Below, one piece after another: positions 14,070 to 21,856 of a stretch of 36,422 bases of DNA. Both the position numbers and the translations under genes were made by a program. Under the pieces are notes generated by a model. The model had not been told where the DNA came from. It ran no database searches and was given only the letters and a program-made list of their open reading frames with translations. Numbering within the stretch: the first letter of the stretch is position 1; every line of letters begins with the position of its first letter. Origin of the DNA: CAYZYK01 sp964482615 (lineage in GTDB: Bacteria; Patescibacteriota; Minisyncoccia; Minisyncoccales; CAYZYK01). The stretch is taken from assembly GCA_964482615.1 (NCBI GenBank), contig CAYZYK010000006.1, forward strand, positions 1-36,422. Direction: 5' to 3'.

Positions 14070-14876
14070 ATGTCCGAAATCGATGATGTACGGGTTTGTC
14101 TTTCAATAGATGACAGAGAACAAGATCCTTTAAGTAATGGTTCTATAGGTGAATTATACCCCCACCAAGACGTTGTTATTTTAACTTATGTAGATTCTCC
14201 CAATATTTTTGGAGTTACAGTAGATGGACAAAAAAACGTGATTCCCAAAAAGAACTGGAATGAAAATGGGGAATTGCCGAGAATGTATAAAGCATCTGTT
14301 CCAATTAAAGTTGATCTTAAGGATATTCCTTATTCTGAATATCCCGGATGTCATTTCCGGCTCCTTCAATTCAATTCCGATGGTTCTTTGTGGATCTGGG
14401 AGATTGCTTTAATTTCCCAGAGTGGAGAATTTTTCTTGTCTGTGCAGAACACATATCAGATAAGATGTTATCAAGATAGTGTCGGAAATATCATTTGGCC
14501 CCAACTTGAAGATTGGGATCAGATGAGAATTGTGGTTGAAGGTTTGTGGAGAGAAAGCTTTCTTTCTCCTCACTTTGTGGAAAAGATTCCTTCAATAAAG
14601 ACATATTGTTCTTCAGTCTCTGCTCTGACCCAAGGAATTTCAGAGAATACAGCCTTGGTCCTGTGGTATAACAGGGCCCAGCAATTTGGTTGTCTTCTTT
14701 TAGGAGATGGAAGAGAGGCGAGAGTTCACTGGTCAGAGATTAGAGAGAGAAAACCCGCTTATTTGAAATCAATGGAGTTAGTAAGATATGAAGGTCTTGT
14801 TTCCCCGCGTGAAACAAAAAATCGCCTTACAAGTTTCGATTGGGAGGTCGTGGGGGTAACTCCTTTGTCATCTTAA
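14070..14876 (+). CDS. unknown protein with a C-terminal degenerate cold-shock domain
   Basis: 268 residues with a textbook SD (AAAGGAGG, 7-8 nt spacing). Residues 1-190 match nothing I know. They are mixed alpha/beta, soluble, and rich in Trp and Asp, with no membrane segment. Residues about 193-266 read as a divergent cold-shock domain. LVLWYNRAQQFGCLLLGDG stands where CspA has the IVKWFN, KGFGFI and DDG elements, and ARVHWSEI stands for VFVHFSAI. Some aromatic RNA-contact positions are kept (W, Y, F, H, W), but the central FGFI is FGCL. The gene has its own consensus promoter and its own terminator, so it is a self-contained unit. A role in RNA or ssDNA binding is inferred from the domain. 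Confidence 0.6.
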   Translation: MSEIDDVRVCLSIDDREQDPLSNGSIGELYPHQDVVILTYVDSPNIFGVTVDGQKNVIPKKNWNENGELPRMYKASVPIKVDLKDIPYSEYPGCHFRLLQFNSDGSLWIWEIALISQSGEFFLSVQNTYQIRCYQDSVGNIIWPQLEDWDQMRIVVEGLWRESFLSPHFVEKIPSIKTYCSSVSALTQGISENTALVLWYNRAQQFGCLLLGDGREARVHWSEIRERKPAYLKSMELVRYEGLVSPRETKNRLTSFDWEVVGVTPLSS

Positions 14877-14904
14877 ATTAAGATAGATAGGTTTCGGATA
14901 TCTA

Positions 14905-14943
14905 TCCCATCGCTTAGAGTTTTAGCGGTGGGATTTTATTTTT
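14905..14943 (+). terminator. intrinsic terminator of the cold-shock-domain gene
   Basis: A ten-pair stem, TCCCATCGCT (14905-14914) with AGCGGTGGGA (14924-14933, one T-G pair), then TTTTATTTTT. It ends 8 bp before the 3' end of the minus-strand tRNA and faces it. Confidence 0.88.
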
Positions 14944-14950
14944 AAAATTG

Positions 14951-15024
14951 TCGGGGCACTGGGATTTGAACCCAGAATCACGCCCACCCCATGGGCGCAT
15001 GTTAGCCAGTTACACTATGCCCCG
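14951..15024 (-). tRNA. tRNA-Pro, anticodon GGG
   Basis: Read on the minus strand. The acceptor CGGGGCA pairs with TGCCCCG plus discriminator A (14951). D stem GTGT/ACAT, anticodon stem CGCCC/GGGCG with loop ATGGGGT (anticodon GGG), T arm CTGGG-TTCAAAT-CCCAG. All four arms close. CCA is not encoded and must be added. The 5' end is one nucleotide after the rpmB stop codon, so it must be cut out of an mRNA-tRNA transcript by RNase P. Confidence 0.95.
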
Positions 15025-15025
15025 C

Positions 15026-15244
15026 TTATTTCTTCTTTCTCATTGCTTTAATACATTTAGTACAGGCTTTAATTCTTTCTCCGGCGAATTCTTTGTAGGG
15101 TCCTTTTTCAATATCAGAAGGAATCTTGACCCATTGAAGATTAGGATATTTTCTCTGTTTGGTTGTTGGATTGTACTTTCCCCTCAATTTTTTTCTTTTT
15201 TGAACAATCGTTGATTTTTTGTTGCAGATAGGACATTGTTTCAT
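15026..15244 (-). CDS. rpmB: 50S ribosomal protein bL28, zinc-binding form
   Basis: 72 residues. The order KQCPICNKKS, a basic segment (KLRGKYNPTTKQRKYPNLQ) and an ERIKACTKCIKAM end is that of bL28. It keeps two Cys pairs (C4-x2-C7, C61-x2-C64), the zinc-binding C+ type. It is on the minus strand, divergent from the M50 protease gene, with an AT-rich gap of about 150 bp between. The stop is followed after one base by tRNA-Pro, so the two are co-transcribed. Confidence 0.9.
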   Translation of the reverse strand: MKQCPICNKKSTIVQKRKKLRGKYNPTTKQRKYPNLQWVKIPSDIEKGPYKEFAGERIKACTKCIKAMRKKK

Positions 15245-15374
15245 TTTTTTTTGGAATTGATATTTTCTAATTTTTAAAATTAGACGATAGTCAATTGTTA
15301 CTTTGTTTTAATAATTTAAGTTTACCAGAAATTTTTATTTTTTCAAGAAACCTTTTTCTTTTTTAAAAAAAATA

Positions 15375-15383
15375 TGGTATATT
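15375..15383 (+). promoter_or_regulatory. extended -10 element, near-leaderless M50 gene
   Basis: TGG-TATATT ends 9 bp before the ATG at 15393, so the transcript would start at or a few bases before the start codon. No clear -35. Confidence 0.45.
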
Positions 15384-15392
15384 AAATCTCAT

Positions 15393-16037
15393 ATGGAGAT
15401 TGTAGGACTATCCCTTATTATTCTAATAATTATTCTTCTTTTTTCGGTTATTATTCATGAAGTGGCTCACGGTACCGTTGCTTTGTATTTGGGTGACCCA
15501 ACAGCAAAGAATGCTGGCAGACTAACTCTTAATCCTTTAAAGCATTTAGACCCCATAGGGTCTGTTATTGTTCCTTTGTTTTTAATTTTGATGGCTAAAT
15601 TAACCGGGGGAGGAATTATTTTTGGTTGGGCAAAACCAGTACCAATAAACCCCTATAATTTTCGCGATCAGAAATATGGAGAAGCCAAAGTTGCTTTAGC
15701 GGGTCCTTTGTCTAATATTTTTCTTGCTTTAGTATTTGGTTTAAGTATTAGAGCTCTTCCTCCTCATAGTGTTTTTTTTCAGAATCTAATTACTGCTTTT
15801 AGTTTTATTGTCTGGATAAATCTTCTTTTGGGAATTTTTAATCTTTTACCTTTTCCCCCTTTGGATGGTTCTCATGTTTTGTTTACTTTTTTGCCCTATT
15901 CTACTCAAAAGATAAAAAGACTTTTGGCTCAGTACGGACTTTTCTTTTTACTTATATTTATATTCATTTTCTTTCCTTTATTAATATCAGTAGTCAATTT
16001 ATTTTTTACAACAATTACCGGCTTTTCTTTTATTTGA
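15393..16037 (+). CDS. site-2 protease family (M50) membrane metallopeptidase
   Basis: 214 residues with about five to six membrane helices. The zinc motif HEVAHG (about 23-28) lies in the first helix, and the third ligand motif NLLPFPPLDG is in a later one. KPVPINPYNF is typical of the compact M50B group, which lacks a PDZ domain. These proteases cut other proteins inside the membrane, often in signalling. Substrate unknown. It stops with TGA, ahead of the rpsL promoter. It seems to be a single-gene unit. Confidence 0.9.
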   Translation: MEIVGLSLIILIIILLFSVIIHEVAHGTVALYLGDPTAKNAGRLTLNPLKHLDPIGSVIVPLFLILMAKLTGGGIIFGWAKPVPINPYNFRDQKYGEAKVALAGPLSNIFLALVFGLSIRALPPHSVFFQNLITAFSFIVWINLLLGIFNLLPFPPLDGSHVLFTFLPYSTQKIKRLLAQYGLFFLLIFIFIFFPLLISVVNLFFTTITGFSFI

Positions 16038-16049
16038 TGAATATTACTG

Positions 16050-16077
16050 TTGACAAAACTACTATTGTTTGTTAAAT
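16050..16077 (+). promoter_or_regulatory. promoter of the rpsL (str) operon
   Basis: TTGACA (16050-16055), 16 bp, TTAAAT (16072-16077). This is the only good promoter seen ahead of rpsL-rpsG-fusA. Confidence 0.6.
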
Positions 16078-16093
16078 TAATTCGTATAAAAGG

Positions 16094-16106
16094 AGCGCTC
16101 AGCGCT
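16094..16106 (+). promoter_or_regulatory. tight hairpin in the rpsL leader
   Basis: AGCGC-TCA-GCGCT, a five-pair all-G/C-plus-A/T stem with a 3-nt loop, 12 nt before the rpsL ATG. In a leader this AT-rich it stands out and may be a protein-binding or translational control site. Confidence 0.4.
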
Positions 16107-16118
16107 TAATTAGTTTTT

Positions 16119-16592
16119 ATGCCAACTATTAATCAATTAATTAAAAAAGGAAGAAAAAAACAAAAGAAGCGCAAAGAAAAACGTGGGCTCAGTTTTGGAT
16201 TTAACAGATTAAAAAACAAACCATCATTTTATCCTTCTCCTTTCAAAAGAGGAATTTGTCTTAAAGTTTTTACAGCAACTCCCAAAAAACCAAACTCAGC
16301 CTTAAGAAAGGTAGCCAGGGTTCGACTCAGCAACGGAATGGAAGTTACAGCCTATATCCCAGGAGAAGGTCATCAATTACAAGAACATTCTGTTGTTTTA
16401 GTGAGAGGTGGAAAAGTGAAAGATCTACCTGGCGTAAGATATCATGTTGTAAGAGGGGTTTTGGACAGTCAGGGAGTTGAGGGCAGAAAACAAAGTAGGT
16501 CAAAATATGGAACAAAGGAAAGTGGAGCTGTCGGGAAAGTTAAAACAGCAGGTGTCCCAGAAGAAGCTGAATCACCCACACCAGAAGAATAG
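16119..16592 (+). CDS. rpsL: 30S ribosomal protein uS12
   Basis: 157 residues against 124 in E. coli. The conserved core is intact: TPKKPNSALRKVARVRLSNG, GEGHQLQEHSVVLVRGG and KDLPGVRYH, which line the decoding centre, and RSKYGTKES. Extra length comes from a longer N-terminal segment (about 10-45, lysine-rich, with NRLKNKPSFYPSPF before KRGICLKV) and from a C-terminal tail ending in an acidic run (EEAESPTPEE). First gene of the str operon, 15 nt before rpsG. Confidence 0.97.
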   Translation: MPTINQLIKKGRKKQKKRKEKRGLSFGFNRLKNKPSFYPSPFKRGICLKVFTATPKKPNSALRKVARVRLSNGMEVTAYIPGEGHQLQEHSVVLVRGGKVKDLPGVRYHVVRGVLDSQGVEGRKQSRSKYGTKESGAVGKVKTAGVPEEAESPTPEE

Positions 16593-16607
16593 TAATTTTT
16601 TATAATA

Positions 16608-17099
16608 ATGAGAAAGAAAAAGAAACAAATAATTAAAAGAAAAAGAAAAGATTACCTTCAACCAAAACCAGATATTGTCTACGATAGTCTGGATGTTTCA
16701 AGGTTTATCAATTACATAATGAGAAAAGGAAAGAAACAAACTGCTCGAAAAATTGTTTATGGTGCTTTTGAAGAGATAAAAAAGAAGACCAAAAAAGAAC
16801 CTTTGGAAACTTTTGAACAGGCCCTAGAAAATGTTTCTCCCTTGCTTGAAGTTAAATCAATGAGAATTGGAGGAGCAAACTATCAGGTTCCCAAAGAAGT
16901 TGAGGGAGCAAGACAGAAAGCTTTAGCTATGCGTTGGATAATTCAAGCTGCCAAATCAAAGAAAGCAAAATCAATGAAAAAGAAATTAGCTGATGAATTA
17001 ATTGCAGCTTCCCAAAACACAGGAGATGCCATAAAGAAAAAAGAAAACGTTCACAAAATGGCAGAAGCCAACAAAGCATTCGCTCACTTTGCTAAATAA
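16608..17099 (+). CDS. rpsG: 30S ribosomal protein uS7
   Basis: 163 residues. It binds the 3' domain of 16S rRNA and nucleates head assembly. The typical YDSLDVSRFINYIMRKGKK, ALENVSPLLEVKSMRIGGANYQVP-type core and MRWIIQAAKSK are present. The start MRKKKKQIIKRKRK is more basic than usual. A hairpin sits between it and fusA. Confidence 0.97.
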   Translation: MRKKKKQIIKRKRKDYLQPKPDIVYDSLDVSRFINYIMRKGKKQTARKIVYGAFEEIKKKTKKEPLETFEQALENVSPLLEVKSMRIGGANYQVPKEVEGARQKALAMRWIIQAAKSKKAKSMKKKLADELIAASQNTGDAIKKKENVHKMAEANKAFAHFAK

Positions 17100-17106
17100 A
17101 AGAGTT

Positions 17107-17143
17107 TTAACCCAGCATTTAAATATTAAATATGCCGGGTTAA
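17107..17143 (+). promoter_or_regulatory. hairpin between rpsG and fusA
   Basis: TTAACCC (17107-17113) pairs with GGGTTAA (17137-17143), and GCAT with ATGC just inside, around an AT loop. It ends 11 nt before the fusA ATG and has no long T tract, so translational control or partial termination is possible. Confidence 0.45.
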
Positions 17144-17154
17144 TTTATTAAAAC

Positions 17155-19236
17155 ATGACAGAAAATAAGAGACACCCAATTGAAAAAGTAAGAAATATAG
17201 GAATTGTAGCCCATATTGATGCTGGGAAAACAACCGTTACTGAACGGGTCCTTTTCTATACCGGAATATCACATAAAATCGGAGAAGTTCATGAGGGCGA
17301 GGCTATTATGGATTGGATGGAACAAGAAAGAGAAAGAGGAATTACCATTACCTCAGCTGCTACCACTTTTTTCTGGAGAGACCACCAAGTAAACCTTATT
17401 GATACTCCGGGACATATTGATTTTACCGTTGAAGTACAAAGATCACTGAGAGTTCTTGATGGGGCTGTTGTTGTTTTTGATGGAGTGGCTGGTGTTGAAC
17501 CACAATCAGAAACTGTTTGGCATCAAGCTGATGAATACAAGGTCCCCAGAATCTGCTTTATTAATAAGATGGATAAAACTGGGGCGAATTTCGATGAAAG
17601 CCTAGAATCAATTCATAAAAAACTTACCCAGAAAGCAGTTCCTCTTCAGATTCCTATCGGAGCAGGAGATAACTTTGAGGGAGTTATTGATCTTTTTAGA
17701 ATGAAAGCTTTGTGCTTTGAAGGAAAAATAGGGGAGAAGGTAACAGAAAAAGAAATTCCAGACGAGCTAAAAGAGAAAGCTGAAGGAACTCGCCAAAAAA
17801 TGATAGAGAAAATAGCAGCAGAAGATCACGACTTACTTGAAAAGTTTTTGGAAGAAAAAGAGATATCTGAAGAAGAGCTTAAAAAGGTTTTAAGGAAAGC
17901 AACCCTAGAATACAAACTTATTCCAGTTTTCTGTGGTTCTGCTTTAAAAAACAAAGGCATTCAGCCCTTGGTTGATGCTGTGGTTAATTTTTTGCCTTCT
18001 CCAGTTGATCTTCCTTCAGTTGAGGGAACTGACCCCAAAACAGGAGAAAGAATTGAAAGAAAACCGTCTGATTCTTCTCCTTTTTCTGCTTTGGTTTTTA
18101 AAATAGCAACCGATCCTTATGTTGGTTCTTTGGCTTATTTCAGAGTTTATTCTGGAGTTTTAGAAGCTGGTTCTGGTGTTTTGAACGCAACATCACAGAA
18201 AAAAACAAGAGTTGGCCGGATGGTGAGGATGCATGCTGCTGAAAGAAAAGACCTTGAGAAAACTTATGCCGGAGAAATAGGAGCAGCTGTCGGATTGAAG
18301 GGTGTCTCAACCGGAGATACTCTTTGTGAAGAAGATAAACCAATATTACTTGAAAAAATTAAGTTTCCAGAGCCCGTTATTTCAATTAAAATTACCCCCG
18401 AAACAAGAGCTGACCAAGAGAAATTAGGTTTAGCTTTAAGAAAATTAGCTGAAGAAGATCCTACTTTTAAAGTGAACCAGGATTTGGAGACGGGGGAGAC
18501 AATTATTTCTGGAATGGGAGAATTGCACTTACAGATTATTACTGACAGGCTGAAAAGAGAATTTAAGGTGGATGCTAGCGTGGGTAGACCACAGGTAGCT
18601 TACAAAGAAACCATACTAAACCAAGCTGAAGGTGAGGGTAAATATATTCGTCAGTCAGGTGGTAGGGGACAATACGGACATGTAAATATTAAAGTAAAAC
18701 CCAAAGAAAGAGGCGAGGGTTTTGAATTTATAAACGAGATTAAAGGAGGAACAATTCCTCAGGAATTTATTCCTGCTGCTGAAAAAGGAATTAAAGAGGC
18801 AATGGATAAGGGTGTTTTAGCAGGTTATCCCATGGTTGATATAGAGGTTACCTTATACGATGGTTCTTTTCATGAAGTTGACTCTTCGGAGTTTGCTTTC
18901 AAAATTGCAGGATCCATGGCCCTACAACAAGCTTCCAAAAGAGGAAGGGTGGTTTTATTGGAACCAGTCATGAAATTGGAAATAGTAACCCCGGCTGAAT
19001 TCTTCGGAGATGCAATCTCTGATTTGGGTTCTCGAAGAGGAAAAGTTGAAGAAACAAAAGATAGAGCTAAAATGAAAGTTATTGACGGGAAAGTTCCTTT
19101 ATCTGAGATGTTTGGTTACGCAACTACCTTGCGTTCCATTACCAAAGGAAGAGCAACCTTTACTATGGAATTTGATCATTACGGTCAGGTACCCGATAAT
19201 ATTACCCAGGAAATAATAGAGGGCAAGAGAAAATAA
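17155..19236 (+). CDS. fusA: translation elongation factor G
   Basis: 693 residues, a full-length five-domain GTPase. G1 is A19-HIDAGKT26, G3 is D83-TPGH, and G4 is N137-KMD140. The domain IV/V motifs (SGGRGQYGHV, EFIPAAEKGI, EMFGYATTLRS) are all there. It drives translocation of tRNA and mRNA on the ribosome. It follows rpsG by 55 nt and is separated from tuf by 218 bp with a separate promoter. Confidence 0.98.
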   Translation: MTENKRHPIEKVRNIGIVAHIDAGKTTVTERVLFYTGISHKIGEVHEGEAIMDWMEQERERGITITSAATTFFWRDHQVNLIDTPGHIDFTVEVQRSLRVLDGAVVVFDGVAGVEPQSETVWHQADEYKVPRICFINKMDKTGANFDESLESIHKKLTQKAVPLQIPIGAGDNFEGVIDLFRMKALCFEGKIGEKVTEKEIPDELKEKAEGTRQKMIEKIAAEDHDLLEKFLEEKEISEEELKKVLRKATLEYKLIPVFCGSALKNKGIQPLVDAVVNFLPSPVDLPSVEGTDPKTGERIERKPSDSSPFSALVFKIATDPYVGSLAYFRVYSGVLEAGSGVLNATSQKKTRVGRMVRMHAAERKDLEKTYAGEIGAAVGLKGVSTGDTLCEEDKPILLEKIKFPEPVISIKITPETRADQEKLGLALRKLAEEDPTFKVNQDLETGETIISGMGELHLQIITDRLKREFKVDASVGRPQVAYKETILNQAEGEGKYIRQSGGRGQYGHVNIKVKPKERGEGFEFINEIKGGTIPQEFIPAAEKGIKEAMDKGVLAGYPMVDIEVTLYDGSFHEVDSSEFAFKIAGSMALQQASKRGRVVLLEPVMKLEIVTPAEFFGDAISDLGSRRGKVEETKDRAKMKVIDGKVPLSEMFGYATTLRSITKGRATFTMEFDHYGQVPDNITQEIIEGKRK

Positions 19237-19335
19237 AGGATGACGGTTGCATTTTTTTAAAATATTAGTAAAATAGAATTATAACTTTTTCACGATTAGC
19301 TTTAAAATATAGAAAAAAACTATATAAAGGTTAAA

Positions 19336-19364
19336 TTGACAAAAAATTATTTGTTTAATAGAAT
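19336..19364 (+). promoter_or_regulatory. promoter of tuf
   Basis: TTGACA (19336-19341), a 17-bp spacer, TAGAAT (19359-19364), identical in both boxes and spacing to the csoR promoter. Start expected near 19371, leaving an 84-nt leader. Confidence 0.7.
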
Positions 19365-19386
19365 AATAATACAAAGTATAATCACT

Positions 19387-19442
19387 AACTGCTGAATAAA
19401 TTGTTGATTCACGTCTTACGTTAGTTAACTTATTTAGTAGTT
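19387..19442 (+). promoter_or_regulatory. long hairpin in the tuf leader
   Basis: AACTGCTGAATAA (19387-19399) pairs with TTATTTAGTAGTT (19430-19442) over 13 positions (two G-U). The loop of about 30 nt can fold further. The right arm ends 12 nt before the tuf ATG. No T run follows, so it is more likely a translational or stability element than a terminator. Confidence 0.5.
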
Positions 19443-19454
19443 GTAAAATAAATT

Positions 19455-20648
19455 ATGGCAGAAAAATTTGAGAGAGGGAAACCTCATCTTAATATAGGTA
19501 CTATCGGTCACGTAGACCACGGTAAAACCACCCTAACTGCTGCTATTCTTAAATACACAAAAGGAAAAGGGTTTGCTGCTTCCGAAAAGGACGTGCAACA
19601 GATTGATTCTGCTCCCGAGGAAAAAGCAAGGGGTTTAACCATTTCTATTTCTCACGTAGAGTTTGAAACAGAAAAGAGACACTATGCTTTAATTGATTGT
19701 CCGGGTCACGCTGATTACATTAAAAATATGATAACTGGAGCTGCTCAAATGGATGGAGCTATTCTCTTAGTTTCAGCTCCTGATGGGCCTATGCCCCAAA
19801 CCAAAGAACACGTTCTTTTGGCAAAACAAGTGGGTTTGCCCAAAATGATTGTCTTCATTAACAAGACAGACCAGGTAGATGATCCTGAAATTGTAGACTT
19901 GGTTGAACAGGAAGTTAGAGAGCTTCTGAATAAATATGATTTTGACGGAGATAAAGCTCCTATAATCAGAGGTTCTGCTCTTCAGGCCCTGGAAGCTGAC
20001 TCTTCCGATGATGAAAAAGAAAAATGTATTGGTGAATTGCTTGAAGCAGCAGATAATCATATTCCAGAACCTACTAGAGAATTAGATAAACCCTTTTTGA
20101 TGCCCGTTGAAGACGTTTTTTCCATTGAAGGCAGAGGTACTGTAGCTACGGGTAGAATTGAAAGAGGGGTTATTAAACCTAACGAGAAAGTAGAAATTGT
20201 CGGTCTAAAGGAAACTCAAGAAACTGTAGCTGTAAGTATTGAGATGTTTAACAAGACCTTAGATGAAGGAAGAGCAGGAGACAACGTAGGACTTTTGCTC
20301 AGAGGAGTTAAAAAAGAAGATATAGAGAGGGGACAGGTAATAGCCAAACCAGGCTCAATTACGCCCCATACCGAATTTGAAGCAGAGATCTATGTTTTAG
20401 CCAAAGAAGAAGGCGGGCGTCATACTCCTTTCTTCTCAGGTTACAAGCCTCAGTTTTACATCAGAACAACTGATGTAACGGGTGATGTAACTTTACCCGA
20501 AGGAACAGAGATGGTTATGCCGGGTGACACAACTAATGTAAAAGTGAAGCTGATTTCTCCGATTGCTTTGGAAGAGAAACAAAGATTTGCAATACGTGAA
20601 GGTGGAAAAACCGTAGGTACAGGAATTGTTACTAAAATCATAAAATAA
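19455..20648 (+). CDS. tuf: translation elongation factor Tu
   Basis: 397 residues. It delivers aminoacyl-tRNA to the ribosome. G1 is G18-HVDHGKT25, switch I Thr62 lies in ARGLTISISHV (most EF-Tu have RGITINTAH), G3 is D81-CPGH with catalytic His85, and G4 is N136-KTD139. Domain 2 and 3 landmarks (GRGTVATGRIERG, PQFYIRTTDVTG, MVMPGDT) are intact. Single copy in the window, no SD. The substitutions in switch I are mild and keep the metal-binding Thr. Confidence 0.98.
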   Translation: MAEKFERGKPHLNIGTIGHVDHGKTTLTAAILKYTKGKGFAASEKDVQQIDSAPEEKARGLTISISHVEFETEKRHYALIDCPGHADYIKNMITGAAQMDGAILLVSAPDGPMPQTKEHVLLAKQVGLPKMIVFINKTDQVDDPEIVDLVEQEVRELLNKYDFDGDKAPIIRGSALQALEADSSDDEKEKCIGELLEAADNHIPEPTRELDKPFLMPVEDVFSIEGRGTVATGRIERGVIKPNEKVEIVGLKETQETVAVSIEMFNKTLDEGRAGDNVGLLLRGVKKEDIERGQVIAKPGSITPHTEFEAEIYVLAKEEGGRHTPFFSGYKPQFYIRTTDVTGDVTLPEGTEMVMPGDTTNVKVKLISPIALEEKQRFAIREGGKTVGTGIVTKIIK

Positions 20649-20660
20649 GCGATTTATAAT

Positions 20661-20703
20661 TCAGGATTAAGAAAAGATCCTAAGCTCTGGATTATTATCC
20701 TGA
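20661..20703 (+). promoter_or_regulatory. alternative-fold leader of rpsJ
   Basis: Four short complementary segments lie in the 88-nt tuf-rpsJ gap: 1 AGGAT (20663-20667), 2 ATCCT (20677-20681), 3 GGAT (20689-20692) and 4 ATCC (20697-20700). 1:2 with 3:4, or 2:3 with the longer 1:4 pair TCAGGAT/ATCCTGA, are mutually exclusive folds. This suggests a regulatory switch ahead of the S10 operon. No T run follows. Confidence 0.4.
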
Positions 20704-20736
20704 GTAAAAAATTTAATTGGATAAGATAGCCTAAAG

Positions 20737-21135
20737 ATGCCAGCTAAAAAAACAGCAACTAAAAAAAAGGAATCTTCTAAAAAGAAGAAAAAGTCTTCTC
20801 AAACCGAGAAAAAGAAAGCTGAGAAAGAAGAAAAACCCAGACTTCGTATTAAACTCCGCGCCTATGATCATAAAATCATAGACAACAGCGCGAGAGAGAT
20901 TATTGATATTGCTTTAAGGTATGGAACAGAAGTGATGGGGCCTATACCCTTACCCACAGAAACTCATAAGTATACGGTTAACAGATCTACTTTTATCCAC
21001 GAAGATTCTCGCGAGCAGTATGAAATGAGGATTCATAAGAGGTTGATTGATATTTTAAATCCCTCGCCCGAGATTCTCGGTGCTTTGAAAGATTTAACCT
21101 TGCCCTCTGGAGTTGATATTCAGATAAGAACCTAA
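20737..21135 (+). CDS. rpsJ: 30S ribosomal protein uS10
   Basis: 132 residues against about 103 in E. coli. The first 35 residues are an added Lys/Ser/Glu-rich tail, then LRIKLRAYDHKIIDNSAREI starts the normal fold. PLPTETHKYTVNRSTFIHEDSREQYEMRIHKRLI is in place. First gene of the S10 cluster. It is separated from rplC by 105 nt that contain a terminator-like hairpin. Confidence 0.97.
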   Translation: MPAKKTATKKKESSKKKKKSSQTEKKKAEKEEKPRLRIKLRAYDHKIIDNSAREIIDIALRYGTEVMGPIPLPTETHKYTVNRSTFIHEDSREQYEMRIHKRLIDILNPSPEILGALKDLTLPSGVDIQIRT

Positions 21136-21206
21136 CTTAATCTTTTCAACTCAAAAATGATAAAAGTAATTTATTAAATTAAAATATTGAGCATAGCTAA
21201 GGTTGG

Positions 21207-21229
21207 AAACCGGGCTGTGCCCGGTTTTT
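21207..21229 (+). terminator. terminator/attenuator between rpsJ and rplC
   Basis: AAACCGGG (21207-21214) pairs perfectly with CCCGGTTT (21220-21227) over loop CTGTG, and the T run extends to 21229. It ends 11 bp before the rplC ATG. No convincing promoter lies between, so it would have to be leaky or regulated for the rest of the operon to be made. Confidence 0.7.
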
Positions 21230-21240
21230 AGATTAACAAA

Positions 21241-21849
21241 ATGCCTAAAGTTCTGTTAGGAAAAAAAATAGAAATGTCACAGATTTTTGACAAAGAGGGG
21301 AATTCAATTCCTGTGACTTTGATTTCTGCTGGTCCCTGCTATATTCTCCAAAAAAAAACAAAAGAAAAAGATGGCTATACAGCTTTACAGATTGGCTTTG
21401 GAAAAATTGAGAAGAAAAAGAAAATTAAGAAGACAATGAAGGGAAAAGAATTTAAGTATATAAAAGAACAAAGAATAGGAGATGAAAAAGAATTGGAGAA
21501 ATTTAAAGTCGGTGATAAAATCGACACTTCAATTTTTAAAAAAGGGGATAAAATTAAAGTTTCTGGAATTTCCAAAGGAAAAGGATTTCAGGGAGCAGTT
21601 AAAAGGTGGGGGTTTTCTGGAAGGAATGCAACGCACGGGGTGAAACACGAACACAGAACCTTGGGTTCTGTTGGTTCTTCTTTCCCCCAAAGGGTTATCA
21701 AAGGTAAAAAAATGCCAGGTAGAATGGGAGCTGAAAGAAAGACAATCAAAAACTTAAAAGTAGTAAAAATAGATTCAGAAAAGAATATTTTAGCAGTTCA
21801 AGGCGCTATTCCAGGACACAAAGGTACGTTACTTGAAATTAGAGGATAA
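21241..21849 (+). CDS. rplC: 50S ribosomal protein uL3
   Basis: 202 residues. MPKVLLGKKIEMSQIFD at the start, GISKGKGFQGAVKRW in the centre, and GSSFPQRVIKGKKMPGRMG, the loop that reaches toward the peptidyl transferase centre. An early 23S assembly protein. The insert around residues 60-75 is lysine-rich. It follows a terminator-like hairpin and is 7 nt before rplD. Confidence 0.97.
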   Translation: MPKVLLGKKIEMSQIFDKEGNSIPVTLISAGPCYILQKKTKEKDGYTALQIGFGKIEKKKKIKKTMKGKEFKYIKEQRIGDEKELEKFKVGDKIDTSIFKKGDKIKVSGISKGKGFQGAVKRWGFSGRNATHGVKHEHRTLGSVGSSFPQRVIKGKKMPGRMGAERKTIKNLKVVKIDSEKNILAVQGAIPGHKGTLLEIRG

Positions 21850-21856
21850 AAATAAC

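Noticed and set aside
14948..15214. Plus-strand 88-codon frame
   Set aside because: It lies across the tRNA-Pro gene and bL28 on the other strand.
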